Assembly (NCBI GenBank): GCA_902619855.1 | Contig: CACNGE010000018.1 | Coordinates: forward strand, 1 to 34,215 | Length of the DNA: 34,215 nucleotides | Direction of reading: 5' to 3' | Source: an uncultured Bacteroidota bacterium | GTDB taxonomy: Bacteria; Bacteroidota; Bacteroidia; Flavobacteriales; Flavobacteriaceae | Part shown: positions 16,131-23,230 of the stretch, piece after piece | How the letters are laid out: each line of letters starts with the position of its first letter | How positions within the stretch are numbered: the first letter of the stretch is position 1 | Program-made: the position numbers and the translations under genes | Notes under the pieces: model-generated | Told to the model about the DNA's origin: nothing | The model's input: the letters and a program-made list of their open reading frames with translations, nothing else | The model's database searches: none

Positions 16131-17036
16131 TTGAGAAGATATTACATTCTGTGTTCCGTAGTCTTTTTGTTGCTGCAATTGTTTAGTTGTAGTGAAAATA
16201 AAAAGGGTTTTGACTTTGCTATATATGGTGCAGATGGTGCAAATGATAATTCTGGTGATTCAGAAACGAATACGTCTTATTCGCTTCCAGATATTGATTT
16301 AACAAATTGGAAAGTGACTTTGCCGATTGGTAATCCAACTTCTGTAGGACCCCCCGAAATTCTTGATTATGCAACCAATGATGTATTAAAACCCTACATG
16401 TACAATGACTCAATTGAAGGGGCACTTGTTTTTTTCACAAAACCAGGTTCTAGTACCCCCAATTCCAAATACTCTAGAACTGAGCTTCGTGAACAAATGG
16501 TTTCTGGTTCCGATGATACAAACTGGACTTTTTCTCAAGGTGGCATAATAAAAGGCAGATTGAGGATGGATGAAATTTCTTCAGACAGTAATGGCAATCC
16601 ACATCGCACAATCGTAATGCAAATTCATGGAAGGCTAACAAACGAGCAACGAGACTTGATTGGGGAAGATGACAATAATGCACCCCCAATTATGAAAATA
16701 TCATGGTTTAATGGCTATGTCCGTTTAAACAGTAAAGAATTAAAAAATCCCAATGCTGAAGTGCCAGAAATATTGCATACAGACGCATGGGACAATGACA
16801 GTGGTTATACATTTCCAACTTACGTTGGATATGAACCTTTTACCTTGGAAATTCGTGCAGGTGATGGATTGATGGAGGTTGTTTTAAACGATAACGAAAC
16901 CAAAACCTATACAGGAAATAGTATTGAAAAATGGGGCATATTTGAAAATTATTTTAAAGCGGGTAATTATTTAGGAACAACAAATGAAAATGCCTTTGCG
17001 AGAGTAAAATATTATTCATTAAATGTAATTCATTGA
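16131..17036 (+). CDS. PL7 alginate lyase, lipoprotein
   Basis: This 301-residue single-domain PL7 protein has a lipoprotein signal with Cys20 in LQLFSC, a low-complexity linker (about 21-52), then the alginate lyase jelly roll. Catalytic strands are SRTELRE (R116), MQIHG (Q164, H166) and YFKAGNY (Y280), all intact, so it should be active. It differs strongly from the PL7_5-like tandem protein upstream, suggesting a separate subfamily and perhaps an endolytic role. The best start is a TTG at 16131: it places the signal peptide correctly and the frame has a stop 15 bases earlier, with no ATG between. It follows a decayed copy of the same kind of gene. Membrane anchoring fits degradation of imported oligoalginate or cell-surface cutting. 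Confidence 0.94.
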   Translation: MRRYYILCSVVFLLLQLFSCSENKKGFDFAIYGADGANDNSGDSETNTSYSLPDIDLTNWKVTLPIGNPTSVGPPEILDYATNDVLKPYMYNDSIEGALVFFTKPGSSTPNSKYSRTELREQMVSGSDDTNWTFSQGGIIKGRLRMDEISSDSNGNPHRTIVMQIHGRLTNEQRDLIGEDDNNAPPIMKISWFNGYVRLNSKELKNPNAEVPEILHTDAWDNDSGYTFPTYVGYEPFTLEIRAGDGLMEVVLNDNETKTYTGNSIEKWGIFENYFKAGNYLGTTNENAFARVKYYSLNVIH

Positions 17037-17080
17037 AACAGTTCAATATTAATATTTTTTTTAAATTTACCGATGTAAAT

Positions 17081-17092
17081 CTGGTTAACCAG
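17081..17092. promoter_or_regulatory. GntR-type operator before its own gene
   Basis: CTGGTTAACCAG is a perfect 12-base palindrome ending eight bases before the regulator's ATG. It matches the tandem boxes at 13522-13547 (shared TGGTTNACCA), which suggests autoregulation and control of the whole alginate operon by this regulator. Confidence 0.65.
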
Positions 17093-17100
17093 TCTATTCT

Positions 17101-17832
17101 ATGAAAACAATTGTTAAGGTAGTTAATGGTCTTGAGTCAAAGGAGAAAATGATTATTTCTGAGATCAAAACTCTTATTGATTCAAAGAATCTAGAGCCTG
17201 GCGAAAAACTTCCTTCTGAACGATTACTTGCCGAAAAAATAGGTGTTACTAGAGGAAGTATTCGAAATGCGATACAAAAATTAGAGTCTTATGGATTGTT
17301 AAAATCGATGCCACAAAGTGGAACATTTATTTCAAACTTAGGACGAGCGGCTTTGAATGGTATGATTGACCAGATCCTGAACCTACCTGAACCTGATTTT
17401 AAATCTTTGGTTGAAACAAGAATTTTTCTTGAAATAAATTCTGTTCGTTTTGCTGCAATACGTCACTCAGCTGAAGATTTAGAACGTATCGAGCAAGCAC
17501 TTGAAGATTATCGAACCAAAACTCTTTCGGGTAATGAGTCTGTAGAAGAAGACCTATTGTTTCATTTGGCAATTGCGCAAGCCAGTCACAATCCATCTCT
17601 AAACCAATTGATGTTGTCGATAACACCACAAATTATCACTGACTTTGAAAAATATCACGTTTGTAAAAGTGACATGGCACTTAGTGCGATAAAAGAACAT
17701 GAAGTGATTGTAGAGGCGATCCGCACAAGGAACCCTGATCAGGCTGAATTGATGATAAAAGAACATTTTAGCGTTTTATATCAATACTGTTATAAAACAA
17801 AAAAACAGATTATTAAAGAGGGAAATAATTGA
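17101..17832 (+). CDS. GntR-family regulator, FadR subfamily
   Basis: The 243-residue protein has an N-terminal winged helix of the GntR type (about residues 15-82: LEPGEKLPSERLLAEKIGVT, RGSIRNAIQKLESYGLL, PQSGTFI) and a C-terminal all-helical FCD effector domain (about 98-225: LVETRIFLEINSVRFAAIRH, DLLFHLAIAQASHN, IKEHEVIVEAIRTRN, IKEHF). The acidic and histidine residues typical of a metal-bound carboxylate pocket are present. FCD regulators often sense sugar acids and release DNA on binding, so an alginate-derived keto-deoxy acid such as KDG or KDPG is a likely signal; that is inferred. Position inside the alginate operon and shared palindromes at 13522 and 17081 support a local, probably repressive role. 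Confidence 0.94.
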   Translation: MKTIVKVVNGLESKEKMIISEIKTLIDSKNLEPGEKLPSERLLAEKIGVTRGSIRNAIQKLESYGLLKSMPQSGTFISNLGRAALNGMIDQILNLPEPDFKSLVETRIFLEINSVRFAAIRHSAEDLERIEQALEDYRTKTLSGNESVEEDLLFHLAIAQASHNPSLNQLMLSITPQIITDFEKYHVCKSDMALSAIKEHEVIVEAIRTRNPDQAELMIKEHFSVLYQYCYKTKKQIIKEGNN

Positions 17833-17891
17833 ATAGCAAAAGAAGATAACGCACATTAGTTTGTTTGCATTTTTCTAATATCATTTTGATT

Positions 17892-19190
17892 ATGAAAATA
17901 AAAGGTTTACGCTGGTGGGTAATTGCCTTAATTGCTCTAGCGACAGTAATAAATTATATCGATCGACAGTCTTTGAGTGTCTTGTGGCCAGAGATTGCTC
18001 CTGAACTTTTCCCAGACAAATCTGTTGATGAACGCAAAGAAATCTATGCATGGATCTCGGTCATTTTTGTGTTCTCATACGCTTTTGGACAGGCCATTTT
18101 TGGAAAGATTTTTGATTGGGTAGGTACTCGTATTGGTTTTGCCCTTTCTATAGGGATTTGGTCAATTGCAACAGCCTTACACGCATTAGCTAAAGGGTTT
18201 GCAAGCTTTGCTGTTTTTCGATCGATACTAGGGGTTGCCGAAGCAGGAAACTGGCCTGGTGCTACCAAAGCCAATGCAGAGTGGTTTCCCACAAAAGAAC
18301 GTGCCTTTGCTCAAGGGCTATTTAACTCGGGTGCTTCGATAGGTGGAATTGTAGCCTATCCTGTGATAGCAGGTCTTGCTTTGATTTTTAAATGGCAATA
18401 CATTTTTGTTTTGGTTGGTCTAATTGGGTTGCTGTGGTTGATTCCATGGATGTATCTGATGAAAGCTCCTCCCAAGAGACACCCATGGCTAACTGACGAA
18501 GAGAAGGATTACATCTTGTCGGGGCAAAAATCAGAACCCAGCGCAGAGGAAGATGATGACAACGAATATGCCCCAACGACAAAAGAATTGTTATCCCACA
18601 AGCAAAGTTGGGGGGTTATCATATCCTCAGCAGCCATAGATCCAATTTGGTGGTTATTTGTATTCTGGATACCGATTTACTTATCAGAAGTATATGGGAT
18701 GGACGTCAAAGGTATTGGGATTTATGGATGGGTTCCTTATGTAGGAGCTATGGTTGGAGCGTGGTTTGGTGGGCTTCTTGCACAAAATCTTATGAAAAGA
18801 GGATGGTCGACAAACCGTACTCGAAAATTTATCATCGCGTTGGGGTGTTTCATCATGCTTCCATCTCTTTTGGCAATGTCTAATCCTGGGTCACCTGTTA
18901 ATGCAGTAGTGATTATGGCTGTGATTTTATTTGGTTTTCAAACAGCCATTGGAAATATACAAACCTTACCAAGCGATATGTTTAGTGGAAAAACAGTCGG
19001 AACATTAGCAGGTTTTTCAGGTATGGCAGCAAAATTAGCAGCGGTTGGTTTAACTTCTTTGGTTCCATGGTTAACTACAGGGGGGAACTACTATCCAGCA
19101 TTTATTATCGGAGCCGCTTTAGCATTGACAGCCATTGTAATTATATGGGTTTTATGTCCTCAAATCGAACCATTAAAAAAGAAAGTTTAA
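17892..19190 (+). CDS. MFS hexuronate-type transporter (ExuT-like)
   Basis: This 432-residue permease has about twelve membrane helices and the signature of the anion:cation symporter branch of the MFS: WWVIALIALATVINYIDRQS, FVFSYAFGQAIFGKIFDWVG, GVAEAGNWPGATKANAEWFP and RAFAQGLFNSGASIGGIVAY. ExuT-type members move glucuronate, galacturonate or related acids with protons. The ATG at 17892 starts directly before the first helix; a TTG at 17865 would add nine residues without support. It lies between the GntR gene and the DEH reductase, so import of unsaturated uronate or DEH from the periplasm is the likely job. The operon thus uses MFS import, while the neighbouring glucuronate operon uses TRAP. 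Confidence 0.94.
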   Translation: MKIKGLRWWVIALIALATVINYIDRQSLSVLWPEIAPELFPDKSVDERKEIYAWISVIFVFSYAFGQAIFGKIFDWVGTRIGFALSIGIWSIATALHALAKGFASFAVFRSILGVAEAGNWPGATKANAEWFPTKERAFAQGLFNSGASIGGIVAYPVIAGLALIFKWQYIFVLVGLIGLLWLIPWMYLMKAPPKRHPWLTDEEKDYILSGQKSEPSAEEDDDNEYAPTTKELLSHKQSWGVIISSAAIDPIWWLFVFWIPIYLSEVYGMDVKGIGIYGWVPYVGAMVGAWFGGLLAQNLMKRGWSTNRTRKFIIALGCFIMLPSLLAMSNPGSPVNAVVIMAVILFGFQTAIGNIQTLPSDMFSGKTVGTLAGFSGMAAKLAAVGLTSLVPWLTTGGNYYPAFIIGAALALTAIVIIWVLCPQIEPLKKKV

Positions 19191-19197
19191 ATATTAA

Positions 19198-19971
19198 ATG
19201 AATATAATGAGTTCACAAGAAAATAGAATTGCAGTGATAACAGGAGCAACCAGTGGTATCGGCTTTGAAGTTGCAAAACGACTGGGAAAAGATGGTTATA
19301 CTGTTGTATTAAATGGTATTGACGACGATGCGGGTGCTGAAAAAGTAGCACTACTTAAATCTGAAGGAATTGCTGCTGAGTATTTTGGCTTTGATGTTAC
19401 GAATGAAGAAGCTGTAAATCAAAATATCAAACAAATTGGAGAGAAGTATGGCAAAATTGATGTTGTCGTTAATAATGCTGGTGGTCTTGGTGGTCGTTCA
19501 AGATTTGAAGAAATGACAACTGATTTTTATCGCTTTGTAATGGCTTTAAATTTGGACTCAACTTTCTTTGTTTCTAGAGCAGCTATCCCATATTTGAAAA
19601 AAGGAACAAAGGCTACAATCATTAACTACACTTCAAATGCAGGTTGGAATGCTGGTGGTCCTGGTGCCGGAATTTATGGCACATCAAAAGCTGCTGTACA
19701 TGCCATAACCAGAGCTTTGGCCAAAGATTTAGCAGAGTATAACATTCGTGTTAATGCAGTCTCACCTGGTACAATCGACACACCTTTTCACGAGCAAATC
19801 AAGTCCACCAAACCAGAAGTTTTTGCCTCATGGAAAAACAATATTATGCTAGGTCGTTTGGGACAACCTGAGGAAGTTGCAGCGGTAGTGTCTTTTTTGG
19901 CAAGTGATAACGCTTCATTTATGACAGCTGAAACAGTTCAAATTGGTGGTGGGCAAGCACTGGGTATTTAA
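19198..19971 (+). CDS. SDR oxidoreductase, probable DEH reductase
   Basis: This classical short-chain dehydrogenase (257 residues) shows VITGATSGIGFEVAKRLG, NNAGGLGG near residue 92, catalytic S146 in INYTSNAGW, Y160 and K164 in YGTSKAAVHAI, and VNAVSPGTIDTPF. In alginate operons of flavobacteria the SDR placed before kdgK and eda reduces 4-deoxy-L-erythro-5-hexoseulose uronate (DEH) to KDG with NAD(P)H. Here the order transporter, SDR, kdgK, eda is the same, which is the main basis for the call. It is not a copy of kduD; the two are different SDRs serving different uronates. The gene starts seven bases after the transporter stop. An in-frame ATG at 19207 is an alternative start. Confidence 0.88.
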   Translation: MNIMSSQENRIAVITGATSGIGFEVAKRLGKDGYTVVLNGIDDDAGAEKVALLKSEGIAAEYFGFDVTNEEAVNQNIKQIGEKYGKIDVVVNNAGGLGGRSRFEEMTTDFYRFVMALNLDSTFFVSRAAIPYLKKGTKATIINYTSNAGWNAGGPGAGIYGTSKAAVHAITRALAKDLAEYNIRVNAVSPGTIDTPFHEQIKSTKPEVFASWKNNIMLGRLGQPEEVAAVVSFLASDNASFMTAETVQIGGGQALGI

Positions 19972-19994
19972 TCAGAACAAACTAAAACAAATCA

Positions 19995-21041
19995 ATGAAA
20001 AAAGTAGTTACCTTTGGTGAAATCATGTTGCGCTTAGCACCTCCTGGCTATTTGCGTTTTTCGCAGACCAATTCTTTTGATGTTATCTATGGCGGAGGAG
20101 AATCTAATGTAGCAGTATCACTTGCCCACTATGGCGTTCCAGTACGTTTTGTCACCCGCATTCCTAGCAACGATATAGGAGAATGCGCACTTATGGAAAT
20201 GCGCAAGCGAGGTGTTGAAACCGATTTTATTCTTCGTGGTGGTGACCGTTTGGGTATTTATTTCCTAGAGACAGGGGCTGTCAGTCGAGGCAGTAAAGTA
20301 GTTTATGACAGAGCCCATTCGGCCATGTCTGAGATTGAGCCCGGAATGGTGGATTGGGACAAAGCCTTTGATGGCGTGGAGTGGTTCCACTGGACGGGGA
20401 TTACTCCAGCCATTTCACAGTCTGCAGCAGATGCATGCCTAGAAGCAGTAAAGATCGCCAGTGACAAAGGCATTACGATTTCAACGGACTTAAACTACAG
20501 AGCCAAGCTTTGGAAGTACTGCGATGATGCGCACCGTGAGAAAATCATGACCGAGCTTACATCGTATTGCGACATTGTTCTTGGAAACGAAGAAGATGCG
20601 GAGATGCACTTTGGCATAAAGCCCGAAGGAATAAGTGTACAAACCCAAGGCCATGATGTAAAAGCAGAAGCTTTTTTGTCTGTGTGCAAGCAAATGATGG
20701 AGAAGTTCCCAAAGGCTAAAAAAGTTATTACAACCCTTAGAGGATCGATATCGGCTTCACACAATACATGGGCTGGCGTATTGTATGACGGAAAGACTAT
20801 GTATGATACTACCCAGTATCAAATCACAGATATTGTAGATCGTGTAGGTGGTGGAGACTCGTTTATGGGTGGTCTTATTTATGGACTACTAAAATATCCA
20901 AACAGCGACCAACATGCACTTGACTTTGCTGTGGCAGCATCATGCCTTAAGCACACCATAAAAGGCGATGCCAACCTTGTGACAGTTGCAGAAGTAGAAA
21001 AACTAATGGGAGGCGACGCATCAGGTCGTGTAGCCCGATAA
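19995..21041 (+). CDS. kdgK: 2-keto-3-deoxygluconate kinase
   Basis: KdgK phosphorylates KDG at O6 to give KDPG. This PfkB-family kinase has 348 residues with VTFGEIMLRLAPPGYLRFSQ at the start, YGGGESNVAVSLAHYG, ISTDLNYRAKLW, DIVLGNEED, and the phosphate loop with catalytic base D288 in DRVGGGDSFMGGLIYG. It follows the DEH reductase by 23 bases and precedes eda by ten, forming the end of the pathway. It is the only kdgK in the window, so it may also serve KDG made by KduI and KduD. Base composition looks richer in G and C than the genes before it, for example 27 of 60 bases at 20161-20220 against 17 of 60 in the LacI-type gene at 5581-5640. Confidence 0.96.
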   Translation: MKKVVTFGEIMLRLAPPGYLRFSQTNSFDVIYGGGESNVAVSLAHYGVPVRFVTRIPSNDIGECALMEMRKRGVETDFILRGGDRLGIYFLETGAVSRGSKVVYDRAHSAMSEIEPGMVDWDKAFDGVEWFHWTGITPAISQSAADACLEAVKIASDKGITISTDLNYRAKLWKYCDDAHREKIMTELTSYCDIVLGNEEDAEMHFGIKPEGISVQTQGHDVKAEAFLSVCKQMMEKFPKAKKVITTLRGSISASHNTWAGVLYDGKTMYDTTQYQITDIVDRVGGGDSFMGGLIYGLLKYPNSDQHALDFAVAASCLKHTIKGDANLVTVAEVEKLMGGDASGRVAR

Positions 21042-21051
21042 AACAAAAAAT

Positions 21052-21720
21052 ATGGCACAGTTTACAAGAATAGAAGTAGCACAAACGATGAAAGAGAGTG
21101 GTATGGTGCCCCTTTTCTTCCACAGCGATGTAGGAGTAGCAAAAAAGGTATTAAAGGCCTGCTATGACGGCGGCGCACGCCTTATGGAGTTCACCAACCG
21201 AGGTGACTTTGCTCTTGAAGTATTTACAGAACTCACCAAATACGCCATCAAAGAACTCCCTGGTATGATTATGGGCGTAGGCTCGGTAACAGACGCAGGG
21301 GCTGCATCGGCTTATATGCAAAATGGGGCAAACTTTGTGGTAACACCCGTACTAAGAGAAGATATTGCCATGGTGTGCAATCGCAGAAAAGTATTGTGGT
21401 CACCAGGTTGTGGCTCACTTAATGAGATTGCAAAGGCGGAAGAGTTAGGTGCAGAAATCGTAAAGCTATTCCCAGGAAGCACCTATGGACCAGGCTTTGT
21501 TAAAGGGGTGTTGGCACCACAACCATGGACCAGTTTAATGCCAACGGGTGGCGTATCGCCAACAGAGGAAAACTTAAAAGGATGGTTTGATGCAGGAGTT
21601 ACTTGCGTAGGCATGGGCTCTAAGCTGATGGCAAAACAGACAGATGGGTCGTTTGATTATGCTAAAATTGAACAGCAGACTAAAAACGCACTTCAAATAA
21701 TATTGTCTTTGCGTAATTAA
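21052..21720 (+). CDS. eda: KDPG aldolase
   Basis: Eda splits 2-keto-3-deoxy-6-phosphogluconate into pyruvate and glyceraldehyde 3-phosphate, the last step of the uronate pathway. The 222-residue protein carries the class I aldolase features: E46 in RLMEFTNRG, VTPVLREDIAMVCN, WSPGCGSLNEIAKAEELGAE, the Schiff-base lysine K138 in IVKLFPGSTYGPGFVKG, and LMPTGGVSP. It is the last gene of the alginate operon; a strong hairpin follows at 21896, after a short fbp-like fragment. As with kdgK, the codons look more GC-rich than upstream genes. Confidence 0.96.
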   Translation: MAQFTRIEVAQTMKESGMVPLFFHSDVGVAKKVLKACYDGGARLMEFTNRGDFALEVFTELTKYAIKELPGMIMGVGSVTDAGAASAYMQNGANFVVTPVLREDIAMVCNRRKVLWSPGCGSLNEIAKAEELGAEIVKLFPGSTYGPGFVKGVLAPQPWTSLMPTGGVSPTEENLKGWFDAGVTCVGMGSKLMAKQTDGSFDYAKIEQQTKNALQIILSLRN

Positions 21721-21762
21721 TTATTGATGACTTTTTATCTTTTCTACAACACTTAACTTGCT

Positions 21763-21858
21763 ATGAAACCCAAAAAAACTTTAGGAGAGTTTATTATTGA
21801 AAATCAATATCTGTCAACGAATCAAAAAGTAAATCATTTAGTTTATTCAAAAGAGTAA
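21763..21858 (+). pseudogene. Short fragment resembling the N-terminus of fructose-1,6-bisphosphatase
   Basis: An ATG at 21763 opens a 31-codon frame starting MKPKKTLGEFIIENQ. TLGEFIIENQ is the well-known start of class 1 fructose-1,6-bisphosphatase (E. coli TLGEFIVEKQ). After about 15 residues the similarity ends (YLSTNQKVNHLVYSKE) and a stop follows; no later Fbp motif is found in any frame before the terminator. It may be the stump of a deleted fbp gene that once ended the operon, where it would fit because pyruvate and triose from alginate require gluconeogenesis. A ten-residue match could be chance or a small unrelated peptide, so the call is tentative. Confidence 0.45.
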
Positions 21859-21863
21859 GGGAT

Positions 21864-21893
21864 TGTTTCGAAAATAGTTCAATGGGGTGTACA
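21864..21893 (+). repeat. Imperfect 30-base direct repeat, copy 1
   Basis: This segment and 22691-22720 match at about 25 of 30 positions, with shared blocks TGTTT, GAAAATAG, ATGGG and TGTACA. The pair encloses the terminator and the NTF2-like lipoprotein gene. Origin unknown; no transposase, target-site duplication or coding motif was seen. Confidence 0.5.
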
Positions 21894-21895
21894 AA

Positions 21896-21921
21896 AAAAC
21901 CTTGTCAAATGACAAGGTTTT
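21896..21921. terminator. Bidirectional rho-independent terminator
   Basis: AAAACCTTGTCA and TGACAAGGTTTT form a perfect 12-base-pair stem with a two-base centre. A run of A precedes and of T follows, so it can stop transcription both from the alginate operon on the plus strand and from the NTF2-like lipoprotein gene on the minus strand. Confidence 0.85.
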
Positions 21922-21940
21922 CTTGCATTAAATTTTAAAT

Positions 21941-22492
21941 TTAATATGTTCCAGCGTTTTCTGCTGCTGCGATATTTGTAAGCTCTTTTTCTGTTAGCTG
22001 ACGACTATTTACCCAAAAAGCAACAATTTTACCTTCGTTTGAAACATAGGCTTGAATAAGGTCATTTGTACGGATGATGGAGTCTTTGGTAGTGGTTTTA
22101 GTGTCAAATACACTAAGCACCATACTTCCAAATTCATCGTTAACCCCTTTTACGGAGGTTCCCCAAACAGGTTTCCATTTCGTATCAGCTTGCTCAAACC
22201 ATGTTTTCAAAAAGGCAATGTGCTCATCACTTGTCAGAATTTGCTCGCCACCTGGGCCACTGATCTGTATAGAATCAATATTCATGGCGCGAATTCCTTC
22301 ATAATCACGCGTGTTGTGTTTTTCAATGTAATCGTTGAGAAGTTCTACACTCTCTTGATTTCCAATCATGATTCCGCCAGTGGCGTCATAGTCCCAAATA
22401 TTCGAAAAACCGGCTGTTTTTGGCGCTTCTGATGGGGTATTACACGCAACAATTGAAGCGAACAGCGCACTTATTATAATAAAATATTTCAT
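21941..22492 (-). CDS. Lipoprotein with NTF2/SnoaL-like fold, function unknown
   Basis: The 183-residue protein has a clear lipoprotein signal, FASIVACNT, with Cys17. Residues about 45-170 look like an NTF2/SnoaL-type cone fold: ELLNDYIEKHNTRDYEGIRA, HIAFLKTWFEQAD, GTSVKGVNDEFGSMVLSVFD, IRTNDLIQAYVSNEGKIVAF. These folds serve as small ligand-binding or enzyme domains and do not reveal a function. The gene stands alone on the minus strand with its own terminator at 21896-21921 and is bracketed by an imperfect direct repeat. It may be a small mobile or recently inserted cargo; nothing proves this. Confidence 0.85.
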   Translation of the reverse strand: MKYFIIISALFASIVACNTPSEAPKTAGFSNIWDYDATGGIMIGNQESVELLNDYIEKHNTRDYEGIRAMNIDSIQISGPGGEQILTSDEHIAFLKTWFEQADTKWKPVWGTSVKGVNDEFGSMVLSVFDTKTTTKDSIIRTNDLIQAYVSNEGKIVAFWVNSRQLTEKELTNIAAAENAGTY

Positions 22493-22690
22493 GTTTACTT
22501 AGATTTTAATCTAATGTATAAAATATTTATTGTATTTGGTTACTTGTTGAAAAACTAAGTGGGGATATAACAAATACCAAGGCGAGGCTAATAAATAAAT
22601 ATTTATTCTTTTAGAAGTAAAAAAAAGACCTAAAATGTGTCAATGGGTTTTTAAATAAAATCTTTAAGTTGTTGTAAAAATATTAACCAC

Positions 22691-22720
22691 TGTTTTGAAA
22701 ATAGCGCCATGGGTTGTACA
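22691..22720 (+). repeat. Imperfect 30-base direct repeat, copy 2
   Basis: This is the partner of 21864-21893 at a distance of 827 bases. It lies in the 270-base gap between the lipoprotein gene and tmRNA. Apart from this repeat and the weak hairpin at 22732-22749 I see nothing else in that gap. Confidence 0.5.
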
Positions 22721-22731
22721 TTTTATTCCCT

Positions 22732-22749
22732 AGAATAAATTATTATTCT
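22732..22749 (-). terminator. Weak AT-rich hairpin after tmRNA, possible terminator
   Basis: AGAATAA and TTATTCT pair perfectly around a four-base loop, 14 bases past the mature tmRNA 3' end. The stem has only one G-C pair, and no strong T-run follows, so it may equally be a processing or stabilising structure. Confidence 0.3.
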
Positions 22750-22762
22750 CTAAAATAACCAG

Positions 22763-23160
22763 TGGAGTCGGAGGGAATCGAACCCTCGTCCAAACAAGTG
22801 ATACAACTGCTTTCTACAAGTTTAGTTTACGCCTGATTTTCGAATATAGACTGACCGAAAACTGCCTATCTATACCTTATCTTCTTTACATTTGAAATCC
22901 TGTCGAAGCACCAAGATTTCTATGTTGACTTTTATGGTGCCTTGAATTGTGTTGCCGTCAACAAGGGCCACACCAAGACATCTTACCTTCCCACCTAGTG
23001 GGACTAAGGCCTGGACTTACTATAATTCAGTCGATTAGGCTGCAAGAGCGTAGTTATTCTCGCCAATTAAAATGGTGGTACTATGAGATTTACGAGCTGT
23101 AGTCCAGCGCTCGACTTGCTTACCATTACATCTATCTCGCTGTCAATACCAGTCGACCCC
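22763..23160 (-). ncRNA. ssrA: tmRNA (SsrA), tag GENNYALAA
   Basis: Read on the minus strand the RNA starts GGGGUCG and ends CGACUCC plus an unpaired A, giving a seven-base acceptor stem with one G-U pair. The T-arm GGGUUCGAUUCCC is present near the 3' end. The reading frame at 23064-23035 encodes GENNYALAA followed by UAA, the tag type known from Bacteroidota tmRNA. The 3' CCA is not encoded (the next bases are CUGG) and must be added. The RNA rescues stalled ribosomes with SmpB and marks the unfinished protein for proteolysis. A -7-like TATTTTTG at 23206-23199 may be its promoter, giving a leader of about 30 bases that contains the hairpin CGCTTT-G-AAAGCG at 23181-23193. Confidence 0.95.
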
Positions 23161-23198
23161 GATGTGTTTCAATGAACTTACGCTTTGAAAGCGCGATT

Positions 23199-23206
23199 CA
23201 AAAATA
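23199..23206 (-). promoter_or_regulatory. Possible -7 promoter element for tmRNA
   Basis: Minus-strand TATTTTTG fits TAnnTTTG and lies in the 70-base gap between kdsA and ssrA, 38 bases before the tmRNA 5' end. The region is AT-rich, so chance matches are likely. Confidence 0.3.
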
Positions 23207-23230
23207 AAAATTTTTTAAGCTTTAGCCGAA

